Below, one piece after another: positions 15,961 to 24,057 of a DNA stretch of 64,000 nt. Numbering within the stretch: position 1 is the first letter of the stretch; each line of letters begins with the position of its first letter. The notes under the pieces were generated by a model, which saw only the letters and a list, made by a program, of their open reading frames with translations, was not told where the DNA came from and made no database searches. A program made the position numbers and the translations under genes. The stretch comes from Mycobacterium paraterrae. Its GTDB lineage: Bacteria > Actinomycetota > Actinomycetes > Mycobacteriales > Mycobacteriaceae. The DNA is taken from assembly GCF_022430545.2 (NCBI RefSeq), contig NZ_CP092488.2:2914001-2978000 (forward strand), in the 5' to 3' direction.

Positions 15961-17099
15961 AGACGCGTAAGGTAGTTAACGCTCGGGTGCAGCTGGGGAT
16001 CTTCGGGTAGCCAATCCGCGGGAACTGCGGTGCCCTCGACCGCGATTCGCGACTTGCTTTGTTGATCGATCAGATCAGCCAGGGTCGTGAATCTCAGGTA
16101 GTAGCTATCGCCTTCTTTGCGGATCGCCAAGACACCGGCGTCGAACGCCCAGTGATGCAATTTACAAAGAGCTATCCCATTTTCGACAACGTCAAGATCG
16201 TGTTGACTCCAAGCGAGGATATGAGCTGCATCAATTCCCGACCGAATCCCGTCAATTCCTCCGAGCTGTGCCCCGCAGAAGGCACACCGGTTCCGGTATG
16301 CCGCACGAACTTCGGCGCTGAACCTGCGCCCGGCCGCTCCGCGTACCTTGGCTAGTCGGTACTGGTGTGCAGACCGGACGCTGACCTCCGGGGCATCTTC
16401 GCCTAGCTCATCGGGAGGCGGAAGGGTCGGGCCGGACGGCGGCGCTATGCGGAGCAGCCCCTCAAGCGCGGGTAAGGGGTCGAGACCTACTTGATATGAC
16501 GAACCGGGGGAGGCGGCTAGTGCGTTAATGACGTTGTTGACGGTCGTCGTGAGTTGGCGCCCGACAGCGTCACCGCTGGCGATGAAGTTCTTGTGGTTAG
16601 TAACAAGAGCGGGCAGCCCGGACGGAAGTAGGGCGGCTTGGTCGTAGACGGCCTCGATTCGACTCCACCGCGCGGCGACGCCGATGTCGTCTGAGTGGCC
16701 TTGATTGGCGACCGTGATGAAGGACGGATCAAACGTCACCAGATCGGCGACGCCGCTGAATTCGCTCTCGGTCCCGAAGCCAACGTCGGTAATCGTGTAG
16801 TCCTTCGCCCGAATAATGGGCAACGTGTTTGGCGTGTTACGGAACGCTCGGGTGGGGTCCGGTAACAGCAGCATGGGCGCGACGATGCGAGAAATTTGTA
16901 TCGGGCTGTCGAGCATCGACCGAAGTCGCGGCTTGCCGCTTTCTGCAGGGTCGAGCCAGAGGCCGGTGTCCCGGACGATCCCATCGGGCCATCGCATGTT
17001 GAAGGTCCAGCCCTCTAAACCGAGAGCGTTGAAACCCGAGTGATTACCGACAACTTCGTACTCGCCTCGGCCCCCCGAGGTGCGGAAGCCAATGTGCAA
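15921..17099 (-). CDS. HNH endonuclease, probable restriction enzyme partner
   Basis: The 392-residue protein opens with GFRTSGGRGEYEV and WTFNMRWPDG, a predicted recognition/structural N-terminal region. Its C-terminal part has a zinc-supported HNH nuclease: CAFCG, then IDAAHILAWS, then ENGIALCKLHHWAFD (about residues 280-345), supplying the H, N and H residues and a CxxC...CxxH zinc site. The start codon as read is TTG at 17097-17099, with AAGGA-like purines upstream; a different start is possible. Convergent overlap with the cytosine methyltransferase gene supports its being the cognate restriction nuclease. It may cut unmethylated DNA (type II) or, less likely, modified DNA. Confidence 0.82.
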   Translation of the reverse strand: MHIGFRTSGGRGEYEVVGNHSGFNALGLEGWTFNMRWPDGIVRDTGLWLDPAESGKPRLRSMLDSPIQISRIVAPMLLLPDPTRAFRNTPNTLPIIRAKDYTITDVGFGTESEFSGVADLVTFDPSFITVANQGHSDDIGVAARWSRIEAVYDQAALLPSGLPALVTNHKNFIASGDAVGRQLTTTVNNVINALAASPGSSYQVGLDPLPALEGLLRIAPPSGPTLPPPDELGEDAPEVSVRSAHQYRLAKVRGAAGRRFSAEVRAAYRNRCAFCGAQLGGIDGIRSGIDAAHILAWSQHDLDVVENGIALCKLHHWAFDAGVLAIRKEGDSYYLRFTTLADLIDQQSKSRIAVEGTAVPADWLPEDPQLHPSVNYLTRLYADLGVTFSSDV

Positions 17100-18060
17100 G
17101 CCAATAATCCTTATTTTGGTTCCCGAGCCGCCGCGCGTTCGCGGTGGAATGCCAGTCTCTCATTTCGCAGCGCATGGCCATGGATGCGCGTCACCCGTGT
17201 CGACGTACCGGACCGGCGCGCCGCCGAGACCGCCCAGGCTCGTTGGCGAGACACGATTCATCCGCGACTCTCAATCCGCTCTACGGCCATCCCGATCCCA
17301 ATAACCGCAAAGCCGCCGATGTTCTCAATAGACGAAGCACCGCCAGGATCGTGCTGGATAGCAGCGGCGTACAAATGCTTAATGTGCGACCGGTTCGTAC
17401 GTTGGCGACGAGAAAACCGCACTAGCCATCGTCAACGTTGCCACGTTGGCGTACTGCCCGACCCACAACGGTGTCGCGCACATTACTCGCGGGGAAGCCA
17501 AGCGCGGCAAACTATCTTCGCCAATCAAAGTGAGCCGCTTGAAGTGGTCGATGCGGAGCGCGTGCCCGAGCCGCCCATTTCGCGGCTCGGCGTGGCCGGG
17601 AACGACATGCCGCGCCCAAAGAAGACGGACGACGCTAACAACGAGTCGGCACCGTTCAGCGAGCGAAGGGTGCTTAAGCCGCCGGTTCCTCTGTCGTACG
17701 ACGCCGCGTCTGCGGAGATGCGAGCATCACGACTGCGAGCAACGTCTCAAGGTCGTCGTGCCCGCCGTCGACCGAGATGACATTGCAAGTTGTCGTGCAG
17801 CGGCTTGGCGACCATGCTTTGTAGCTCTGTTTGTATCAACTGGCGTAACTTTATCTCCGTATTGAGTTGCGCTGCAGGTCAGCGGCCTTATCGAGAGGAA
17901 TGACATTGCGAGTAGTCGCGTACGTGAGAGTGTCGTACTGCCGAACACGGTCAAGATCAGTTGTCGTGCGTGCTGATTGCTCCGTGCGGTGTTCGGGTTA
18001 AGAAGTTTCTGGCTAGTCGACGAACTTTGCCGCCGTCGTCGAGGACTTTGAAGTCGAAGT
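17100..18060. other. Gene-poor, probably decayed stretch between the restriction and vapBC modules
   Basis: No convincing gene is seen. A plus-strand open frame of 246 codons (17040-17780) has arginine/proline-rich composition, runs into the upstream end of the HNH gene and shows no motif. Short related phrases beginning ATGACATTGC occur at 17777 and 17900, and AGTTGTCGTGC occurs twice. The only recognisable coding trace is the recombinase scrap at 17900. Confidence 0.5.
17900..18001 (+). pseudogene. N-terminal scrap of a serine recombinase
   Basis: ATG 17900 begins MTLRVVAYVRVS, the usual start of serine integrases and resolvases, in which the serine of YVRVS is the catalytic nucleophile. 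After these 12 residues the frame diverges from the family and stops at 17999-18001 after 33 codons. GAGAGGA lies immediately before the ATG. I infer a truncated recombinase whose remainder was lost. Because the match is short, coincidence is possible. Confidence 0.35.
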
Positions 18061-18089
18061 CGACCGCTCGGTATGAAAACTATATGGCT

Positions 18090-18119
18090 GGTACCCAATT
18101 GATGGTATAAAGGTACCTT
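18090..18119 (+). promoter_or_regulatory. vapBC promoter/operator candidate, possibly leaderless
   Basis: Two GGTACC palindromes (18090-18095 and 18112-18117) flank a TATAAA hexamer at 18106-18111. The vapB ATG follows at 18120, so transcription starting about 7 bases after TATAAA would give an essentially leaderless mRNA, common in mycobacteria. The paired palindromes are a plausible VapB operator for autoregulation. Confidence 0.4.
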
Positions 18120-18365
18120 ATGGCATTGAACATTAAAGATGTGTCGGTGCACGAAGTGGTCAAGCAGATCGCGAAGCTCACCGGCGAGTCCCAGGCGCAG
18201 GCTGTTGCGACTGCGGTCAGGGAACGCCTCGCGCGACTGCAGGGCGACGACCTTGCGGCCCGCCTCCTTGCCATCGGTCATAAGACCGCGAGTCGGATGA
18301 GCCCCGAGACCAAAATGCTGGATCACGACACGCTGCTCTACGACGGGCGCGGGCTGCCCGCGTGA
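18120..18365 (+). CDS. vapB: VapB-family antitoxin
   Basis: The 81-residue protein begins MALNIKDVSVHEVVKQIAKLTGESQAQAV, the PSK/Rv0623-like antitoxin type with a short beta strand and helices that bind DNA. The C-terminal tail, with MLDHDTLLYDGRGLPA, resembles the toxin-neutralising end of VapB30-like proteins. It is followed directly by vapC, with a GTGA overlap of 4 bases, so the two are translationally coupled. VapB normally inhibits the VapC ribonuclease and represses its own operon; the palindromic region just upstream fits this. Confidence 0.9.
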   Translation: MALNIKDVSVHEVVKQIAKLTGESQAQAVATAVRERLARLQGDDLAARLLAIGHKTASRMSPETKMLDHDTLLYDGRGLPA

Positions 18366-18769
18366 TCGTCGATACGTCAGCGATCATCGCGATCCTTCGC
18401 CAGGAAGACGACGCCGGGATCTTCGCTCAGGTCATCGCGCACGCTGACACCCGAAGGCTCTCTGCGGCAAGCTATCTCGAATGCGGGATCGTTCTCGATT
18501 TCCAGCGAGATCCGATCGTCAGCCGAGCTCTCGACGCACTCGTCGAGGAGGCAGGTTTCGTGATTGAGCCGGTGACGGAACACCAGGCCCGCCTGGCGCG
18601 GCAGGCCTACGCAGATTTCGGCAAAGGACGCCACGTGGCCGGGCTGAACTTCGGCGACTGCCTCGCATACGCCCTCGCGCTCGACCGACGGGAACCCCTG
18701 TTGTGGAAGGGCGACGACTTCGGTCACACGGGTGTCGAGTCCGCTCTCGTAAAAGAAGCCGGGTCCTGA
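18362..18769 (+). CDS. vapC: VapC-family PIN-domain toxin ribonuclease
   Basis: The start codon is GTG at 18362, overlapping the vapB stop. The 135-residue protein carries the PIN-domain acidic set: Asp4 (MIVDTSAI), Glu40, Asp99 (LNFGDCLAYALA) and Asp118 or Asp119 (WKGDDF). These coordinate Mg in VapC toxins, which cleave tRNA or rRNA when freed from VapB. Overall sequence resembles Rv0624 (VapC30), known from memory to pair with the Rv0623 antitoxin type seen here. All key residues are intact, so it should be active. Confidence 0.92.
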   Translation: MIVDTSAIIAILRQEDDAGIFAQVIAHADTRRLSAASYLECGIVLDFQRDPIVSRALDALVEEAGFVIEPVTEHQARLARQAYADFGKGRHVAGLNFGDCLAYALALDRREPLLWKGDDFGHTGVESALVKEAGS

Positions 18770-18893
18770 GCTGCGGGCAGACTCCTCTGTCCCGTCCGTC
18801 GTCGCGGTTGTGACCCATCCCCACAAACCCAACCCACTGCGTCCTGTGTCATGACCACGCCCACCGCACGCCAGAACGGGGTATACCTCGTCG

Positions 18894-19772
18894 ATGACTG
18901 ACGTGAAATTCCTCGAGCTGCACGGCGACAAGGTTGCCTACCGCGACGAAGGCAGCGGCGAGGCGCTGCTGCTGATCCACGGCATGGCCTCCAGCTCGGA
19001 GAGCTGGCGGGCGGTATTGCCGCAGCTAGCGAAGAAATACCGGGTGATCGCCCCCGACCTGCTGGGCCACGGCCAGTCGGACAAGCCTCGGGTCGGCGAT
19101 TATTCGCTGGGCGCGTTCGCGGCGTGGTTGCGCGATTTGCTCGACGAACTCGGCGTCGGCCACGCCACCGTGGTCGGCCATTCGCTCGGCGGCGGCGTGG
19201 CCATGCAGTTCGTCTACCAGCACCCCGATTACGTCAAGCGACTGGTTCTCATCAGCAGCGGCGGTCTGGGGTCTGACGTCGGGCTGATCCTGCGGCTGCT
19301 GTCGGCGCCCGGAGCCGAGCTGGTGTTGCCGATCATCGCGCCTAAACCCGTGCTCACCGTCGGCAACAAGCTCCGGTCGTGGCTGAGTTCAGCTGGCATA
19401 CAGTCGCCGCGCGGCGCGGAGATCTGGCGCTCCTACTCGTCGCTGTCGGATTCTGCGACGCGGCAATCATTCTTGCGGACGCTGCGATCGGTCGTCGACT
19501 ACCGCGGCCAGGCGGTCAGCGCGCTGAGCAAGCTCGGCCTGCGCGAGCACCTTCCGATCATGGCGATCTGGGGCGAGCAGGACGACATCATTCCCGTCAG
19601 TCACGCCTACGCCGCGCACGAGGCACGCACCGACGCACGACTCGAGATCCTTCCCAACGTCGGTCACTTCGCTCAGGTCGAGGCACCCAATGCCGTGGTC
19701 GAGCTGATCGAGGACTTTATCGCGACCACCGACGTCAGTGCCGCCAGCCCTGTCCGGCCTAGCGTGGAGTAG
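18894..19772 (+). CDS. Alpha/beta hydrolase
   Basis: The 292-residue protein has the alpha/beta hydrolase fold signatures: LLLIHGMASSSESW (oxyanion region near residue 30), nucleophile elbow GHSLGG with Ser97, a later acidic residue in IWGEQDDI, and the catalytic histidine in NVGHFAQVE. It is probably a cytosolic esterase or C-C hydrolase resembling Rv2715-type proteins; there is no signal peptide. The nitroreductase-fold gene starts 30 bases downstream on the same strand, so they may be co-transcribed. The substrate cannot be read from the sequence. Confidence 0.82.
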   Translation: MTDVKFLELHGDKVAYRDEGSGEALLLIHGMASSSESWRAVLPQLAKKYRVIAPDLLGHGQSDKPRVGDYSLGAFAAWLRDLLDELGVGHATVVGHSLGGGVAMQFVYQHPDYVKRLVLISSGGLGSDVGLILRLLSAPGAELVLPIIAPKPVLTVGNKLRSWLSSAGIQSPRGAEIWRSYSSLSDSATRQSFLRTLRSVVDYRGQAVSALSKLGLREHLPIMAIWGEQDDIIPVSHAYAAHEARTDARLEILPNVGHFAQVEAPNAVVELIEDFIATTDVSAASPVRPSVE

Positions 19773-19801
19773 ACAACCACACCTCCGACGGGAGCAACCT
19801 C

Positions 19802-20317
19802 ATGGAAACCTGGGATGCGATCCAGGCACGACGCAATGTCCGCCAGTACAAGCCCGACCCGGTGTCGGACGAGGACCTGGACCGCATCGCCGAGGCCGGC
19901 TGGCGGGCGCCGTCGGCGAAGAACCGTCAGCCCTGGGACTTCGTGATCGTCACCGACAAGACCCAGCTCCAAGAACTTTCGACCGTGTGGCAGGGAGCCG
20001 GTCACATCGCGGGCGCCCCGGCCGCGATCGCGTTCGTGATTCCCGAACCGCCCGACGAGCGTCGACGGGTCACCGATCAGTACGACGTCGGCCAGGCCAC
20101 GATGGCGATGATGATCGCGGCGACCGACCTCGGCATCGGCACCGGTCACTCGTCGGTGGGGGACCAGGACAAAGCGCGTGCCATCCTCGGTGTACCCGAG
20201 GGCTACCAGGTCGCGTACCTGATGGGTGTCGGATATCCCGCCGACCGCCCACTCAAGCCGATCCGCAAACCGAGCCGCCGGCCGTTCGAAGAGGTTGTCC
20301 ACCAAGGACATTGGTGA
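19802..20317 (+). CDS. Nitroreductase-family FMN protein
   Basis: The 171-residue protein has METWDAIQARRNVRQYK at the N-terminus (RRSxRxY-type FMN-phosphate contact), then GWRAPSAKNRQPWDFVIV, and in the second half ATDLGIGTGHSSVGD and LGVPEGYQVAYLMGVGYP. These are the standard landmarks of the nitroreductase/flavin reductase fold, which binds FMN as a homodimer and reduces nitro, quinone or ene substrates with NAD(P)H. Its length is at the short end of the family. GGGAGCAA upstream of ATG 19802 serves as a ribosome site. The substrate is unknown. Confidence 0.85.
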   Translation: METWDAIQARRNVRQYKPDPVSDEDLDRIAEAGWRAPSAKNRQPWDFVIVTDKTQLQELSTVWQGAGHIAGAPAAIAFVIPEPPDERRRVTDQYDVGQATMAMMIAATDLGIGTGHSSVGDQDKARAILGVPEGYQVAYLMGVGYPADRPLKPIRKPSRRPFEEVVHQGHW

Positions 20318-20336
20318 TTCAGCGGAGCCAGTCGTG

Positions 20337-21704
20337 TTACGGCATCCACCGGGTCAAGGCAGCGACGGGATCGACGGTGCCTTGGCCTACTACGTTGTCG
20401 GGCCCGCCGTTCGGCGGTTTCGCCGTTTGTACCAGCTGGTCGATGATTTGACGTGAGGACATGCTGGGGTACTTAGCGCGCACCAGCGCTGCTACGCCGG
20501 CGACGGCCGCCGCTGCAAAGCCGGTGCTGATGGGAAGCAGTACCTGGTTACCGGGACCCTGGACGGCATTGATGAGGGTGTTGTCGCTGTTAGAGAAACC
20601 TTCGACATCTGTGCCGGGTGCGGCGATCGACACCCAAGGGCCGGCGACGCTGGAGGGGAGCGCCGCGTTGCTGTGCGCGTCGACACCACCAACGGTGAGC
20701 ACATAGTCGCTGAACCAGCCGGGGCTGACAACCGTGTCGACACGCGACGATCGTCGCTTCGCACCAGAGTTTTGCTGACAGCCGGGCGCGCTGGTGTCGC
20801 CTGCCGCAGAGATGATGACCGCGTTTTTATCGATGGCGGCGTACCGCAATGCAGCGCCCAAGTCAGATTGCTCGATGATGTCGTCGGCGTTCATGCAGAT
20901 CACCGACGAAATATTGATGACGTCGGCTCCCAAGTCCGCGGCATGAACGACCGCGCGAGCCAGCGTACGAATACTGGTCGACCTGGCGTGCGCAGACCAA
21001 TCGTTGTGCGGCTTGGTCGGGGCGAACGCTTGACTCCACTGGCGTATGGAAATAACGGTCGCATCGGGTGCGATTCCGCTGAAACCGTCAGGTATTGGTG
21101 GATTCGCCGGACTGCCGGCGATCATCGAGGCCACGAGCGTGCCGTGCCCGTCGCAGTCCGCTAACCCGTCACCGTCCGCGGTCATGTAGTCACCGCCGCC
21201 GACTAGCCGCGGGAACCGCGGGTTCGGACGCACTCCGCTGTCGACGACCGCAACTTTGATGTTGTGGCCGCGGCTGTAATGCCACGCCTCGTTGATGTCG
21301 AGAGCGCGCAAGTATTCCGGCTGAGCCTGAAGGTCGCTGCCAGGCTGCACTTCCATGTCGGTGCATTCGCTCGACTGACGCAACGGCTCGAGCGGTGACG
21401 GCGGAGCGTCGGACGGCGGTGGAGTGGTATCGACATGCGGCGGCGCTGGATCGCTCCGGATGGGTTGCGGATTGCGTGGCGAAGCCGAAGTTGATGTGGG
21501 CGCGGCATGTTTCGATAACGGTGACCCATCCTGACAAGCGACCAAGCTGGCCACGATCAGACTCACCACAGCGATGAGACGGGCCGCCACCCGTGCTCCT
21601 AGTGGGTCGAACGCGATGCGGATCAACACGTCCGCAACCCCAAAAGACTGTGAGGCGAGCAAGCGTTTCGGCAGGGGCAGGGGAGCTGGCGTGCGGCGCC
21701 TCAC
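20337..21704 (-). CDS. Mycosin-like subtilase (S8) with altered catalytic residues
   Basis: The frame gives 455 residues from ATG 21704; a GTG at 21629 would give a tidier N-terminus. A hydrophobic stretch ending SLVAC suggests a lipoprotein signal, followed by a Pro/Ser-rich linker (60-108). The subtilase domain shows VAVVDSGV (Asp155), DCDGHGT (His187) and the overall course of mycosins, the proteases of ESX secretion. The oxyanion asparagine position reads SAAGDTSAPG (Asp303), and the nucleophile box expected as GTSFAA reads STGFAAAAVAG, placing Gly395 where serine should be. The C-terminal membrane anchor typical of MycP proteins is absent. I infer a secreted pseudoprotease or highly divergent enzyme; no ESX genes are adjacent. 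Confidence 0.72.
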   Translation of the reverse strand: MRRRTPAPLPLPKRLLASQSFGVADVLIRIAFDPLGARVAARLIAVVSLIVASLVACQDGSPLSKHAAPTSTSASPRNPQPIRSDPAPPHVDTTPPPSDAPPSPLEPLRQSSECTDMEVQPGSDLQAQPEYLRALDINEAWHYSRGHNIKVAVVDSGVRPNPRFPRLVGGGDYMTADGDGLADCDGHGTLVASMIAGSPANPPIPDGFSGIAPDATVISIRQWSQAFAPTKPHNDWSAHARSTSIRTLARAVVHAADLGADVINISSVICMNADDIIEQSDLGAALRYAAIDKNAVIISAAGDTSAPGCQQNSGAKRRSSRVDTVVSPGWFSDYVLTVGGVDAHSNAALPSSVAGPWVSIAAPGTDVEGFSNSDNTLINAVQGPGNQVLLPISTGFAAAAVAGVAALVRAKYPSMSSRQIIDQLVQTAKPPNGGPDNVVGQGTVDPVAALTRWMP

Positions 21705-21841
21705 TAGTCGGACGCTATCAGGATGCGGCGGTAGGGGATACTCACCTGATCAAAGCAAGATCTGCTCCTTCAGCAGAAGACAGTCAATCATCGCGCAACG
21801 CCGTGGGACTGCCGTTGTCCACTACGGAGATTGGTGACGCG

Positions 21842-23131
21842 TCAGCGGCGCGTCAATCGAAGACGAACGCGTGAGTTTTCGAGCGTGAGAGGCAGCGTTT
21901 CATGCGGGCTGAGCTTCACACCGGTCGCCGCCGGGTTGCGCTCGCTGAGCAACGCCGTCAAGACAGTGACGCCGATTCGCATCGCCAGGTCCGCTCCGGG
22001 ACATGCCTGGGGGCCGTGACTGAAGAAGTTGAACGACCACGAGGCCCCGGCGGATCCCTGGGTCCACGCCGTCGGATCGAACCGATCGGCGTCTGGGAAA
22101 CGGCTGGTGTCGCGGTGGTTGAAGGTGTTGACGATCATGACCTGTGTTCCCGCGGGCACGATCTCGCCGTTCCACTCGGTCGGCTCGGTAACAATGCGCG
22201 CCAAGGCGGGGGTGCTGGGCCACAGGCGCATCGCTTCCGATATACACCCGATGAGGTAGCTGTGGTCGTCGATCGCGTTCTGTGCGTTGCGGAGAACGTA
22301 GGGATGGGTGGCCAGCAGCGCCAGGCAACGCCAGAGATTGATGGCCAGGGTGTCGCCCATCGCGAACATCCAGTGGATGACTTGATGGGTCGGGTAGGTG
22401 ATGTCGGAAGCGGGTGCCGCGGCGAATTGTCCGACCAGGCTGTGCGCGTCCGCGGCGTGAACGTAGCGGTCCAGCGCGGTCAGGAAGGTGTCGAGAAGCT
22501 CGGGGTCGCCCTTGCCGGGTGGGTTGGCCTTGGCCATCAGCGTCACGAGTTGCGCCGATAGCTGGTGGTCGTCAGTCGCGTTGTCGCCGAGAATGATTCG
22601 TCGCGCGATCCGCTGTATCACGCTGTGGAACTGTGGCCAGTCGAGGGTGTCGGGCATCGCTCGCGCTTCCTCGTCGGCGACGCTGTCGCAGCGGCCGGCG
22701 ATCGCGCCGCTACCGGTGGCGTGCGCCACGACAGCCTCGGTGAAGTGGCGGCGGTCGGACCAGTGTTCGCCTCGTGAGATGGTCAGGGCGTGCGGCTGGA
22801 ATCTGTTCATTCCGGAGAGCTTGGGCTCGGGGTCGGACGCGAAAGGCGCTGGCGCGCCGGACAGTACGACACGGATTTGATCGGGGCCGAAGACGAGCAG
22901 CGTGGGCTTGCCTCCGACTTTCACCCAGATCGGTCCGTCGCCGTAGCGCGCCTGCAGCGCGGCCAGCAGCCGGTGTGCCCGGCGGGCGACACCGGCCCGG
23001 TCGAGCCCGGCGGTGACCGCGGGCCGGCGGCTGAAGAGCCCCTCGGCCAGGTTGGGCAGTGCCACCAGCGTGGTGAAGCGCAGGCTTTCCAGCGCGGTGG
23101 TGTGCGGCAGGGCGGCTGTGCGACTGGTCAA
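21842..23131 (-). CDS. Cytochrome P450
   Basis: The 429-residue protein has the P450 heme-binding loop FFSHGPQACPG with the axial Cys377, the K-helix SEAMRLWPS (ExxR), and an I-helix FAMGDTLAI in place of the usual AGxDT. The N-terminus has no membrane anchor, as in most bacterial soluble P450s. It is the last gene of a minus-strand operon: its ATG overlaps the stop of the upstream esterase gene by 4 bases (23128-23131). Electron-transfer partners (ferredoxin, reductase) are not in the cluster. A role in hydroxylating the operon's substrate is likely but the substrate is unknown. Confidence 0.9.
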   Translation of the reverse strand: MTSRTAALPHTTALESLRFTTLVALPNLAEGLFSRRPAVTAGLDRAGVARRAHRLLAALQARYGDGPIWVKVGGKPTLLVFGPDQIRVVLSGAPAPFASDPEPKLSGMNRFQPHALTISRGEHWSDRRHFTEAVVAHATGSGAIAGRCDSVADEEARAMPDTLDWPQFHSVIQRIARRIILGDNATDDHQLSAQLVTLMAKANPPGKGDPELLDTFLTALDRYVHAADAHSLVGQFAAAPASDITYPTHQVIHWMFAMGDTLAINLWRCLALLATHPYVLRNAQNAIDDHSYLIGCISEAMRLWPSTPALARIVTEPTEWNGEIVPAGTQVMIVNTFNHRDTSRFPDADRFDPTAWTQGSAGASWSFNFFSHGPQACPGADLAMRIGVTVLTALLSERNPAATGVKLSPHETLPLTLENSRVRLRLTRR

Positions 23132-24057
23132 CGTTTGTCACTCTTCACGAGGGCGTCGATGTGGCTGAGCAGTGCACGGCGTGCGGGCTTGGCTTCGGGA
23201 ACCGGCAGCAGCGGGTAGATGTGAATCGCCCCGGGCTGCTCGTGGTAGGTGATCCGGCCGACGCCGACGCTGGCCCGCAGCTGACGGCAGTCGGCGACGA
23301 AGATGTCGCGGTCGCCGATGTAGAGGTCGATGGGTGGAAGATTGTGCAGCGCACCAAAAATGGGGCTGACCCGGTAATCGTCCGCCGGTAGGTGCCCGGC
23401 CCAGACGCGGCCGCATTCGCGTAGGCCGGGAACCGCGAGCCAGGGGTCGCGCTTGGCGAGGCTGGGGATGGCGGGATTGGTCAGTGCGATGTCGAGCCAG
23501 GGACTGATCAGGGTGAGCCCGAGCGGCGGGGCGGCTCCGGCGCCGATGGTCGCCTGGGCCGCGGCGAGCGCCAGGCCCGCGCCGGAGGAGTCACCGGCCA
23601 GGTAGGTGGGCCCATCGTGGGCGGCCTGGTTGATCACCTGCCCGACAAAGTCGATCGCTTCGGCGGCATGGTGCTGCGGTGCGAGTCCGTAGAGGGGGAC
23701 GTGTACGGGGCGCCGGGTCGCGTCGGCGATCGCGCAGACGAGTTTCCAGTGCGCGGGCTGGATTTCGTTGACGTAGGCGCCGCCGTGGACGTAGATCACC
23801 GACGGGCCGCGGGGCGATATCGGCTCGCCGCGCGCTGATTGCACTGTGTAGCAATCGAATCCGTTCACCGTGGCACTGGTCAGATGGTATCGACCCGACG
23901 TCGCGAGGCGAGAGGGCGGTTCCCCGCTTGGCTTGGGCCGATTGAGATAGGCGCGAGCGCTTCGCTCGGTTGCGTAGGTGCGGGGTCGACGGACGAGTCG
24001 CCCGTAGGTCGCGATGGCATGCATCTGCCAGGACATCGCTCTACCGTACGACGGCAA
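23128..24057 (-). CDS. Alpha/beta hydrolase fold-3 (HSL-family) esterase
   Basis: The 309-residue protein contains the hormone-sensitive-lipase family oxyanion motif in VIYVHGGAYVNE and the nucleophile elbow in LAGDSSGAGLAL. The C-terminal histidine lies in GAIHIYPLLPVPEA. Members hydrolyse short to medium acyl esters in the cytosol or at the membrane. It overlaps the upstream FAD-oxidase gene by 17 bases and the downstream P450 start by 4 bases, so all are translationally coupled in one operon. It may release an acid from an ester substrate that feeds the oxidase and decarboxylase, which is inference. Confidence 0.85.
   Translation of the reverse strand: MPSYGRAMSWQMHAIATYGRLVRRPRTYATERSARAYLNRPKPSGEPPSRLATSGRYHLTSATVNGFDCYTVQSARGEPISPRGPSVIYVHGGAYVNEIQPAHWKLVCAIADATRRPVHVPLYGLAPQHHAAEAIDFVGQVINQAAHDGPTYLAGDSSGAGLALAAAQATIGAGAAPPLGLTLISPWLDIALTNPAIPSLAKRDPWLAVPGLRECGRVWAGHLPADDYRVSPIFGALHNLPPIDLYIGDRDIFVADCRQLRASVGVGRITYHEQPGAIHIYPLLPVPEAKPARRALLSHIDALVKSDKR

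Noticed and set aside
17040..17780. 246-codon plus-strand open frame before vapBC
   Set aside because: Low-complexity Arg/Pro/Ser-rich product, partial overlap with the HNH gene's upstream end, no motif or start signal; better treated as non-coding or decayed.
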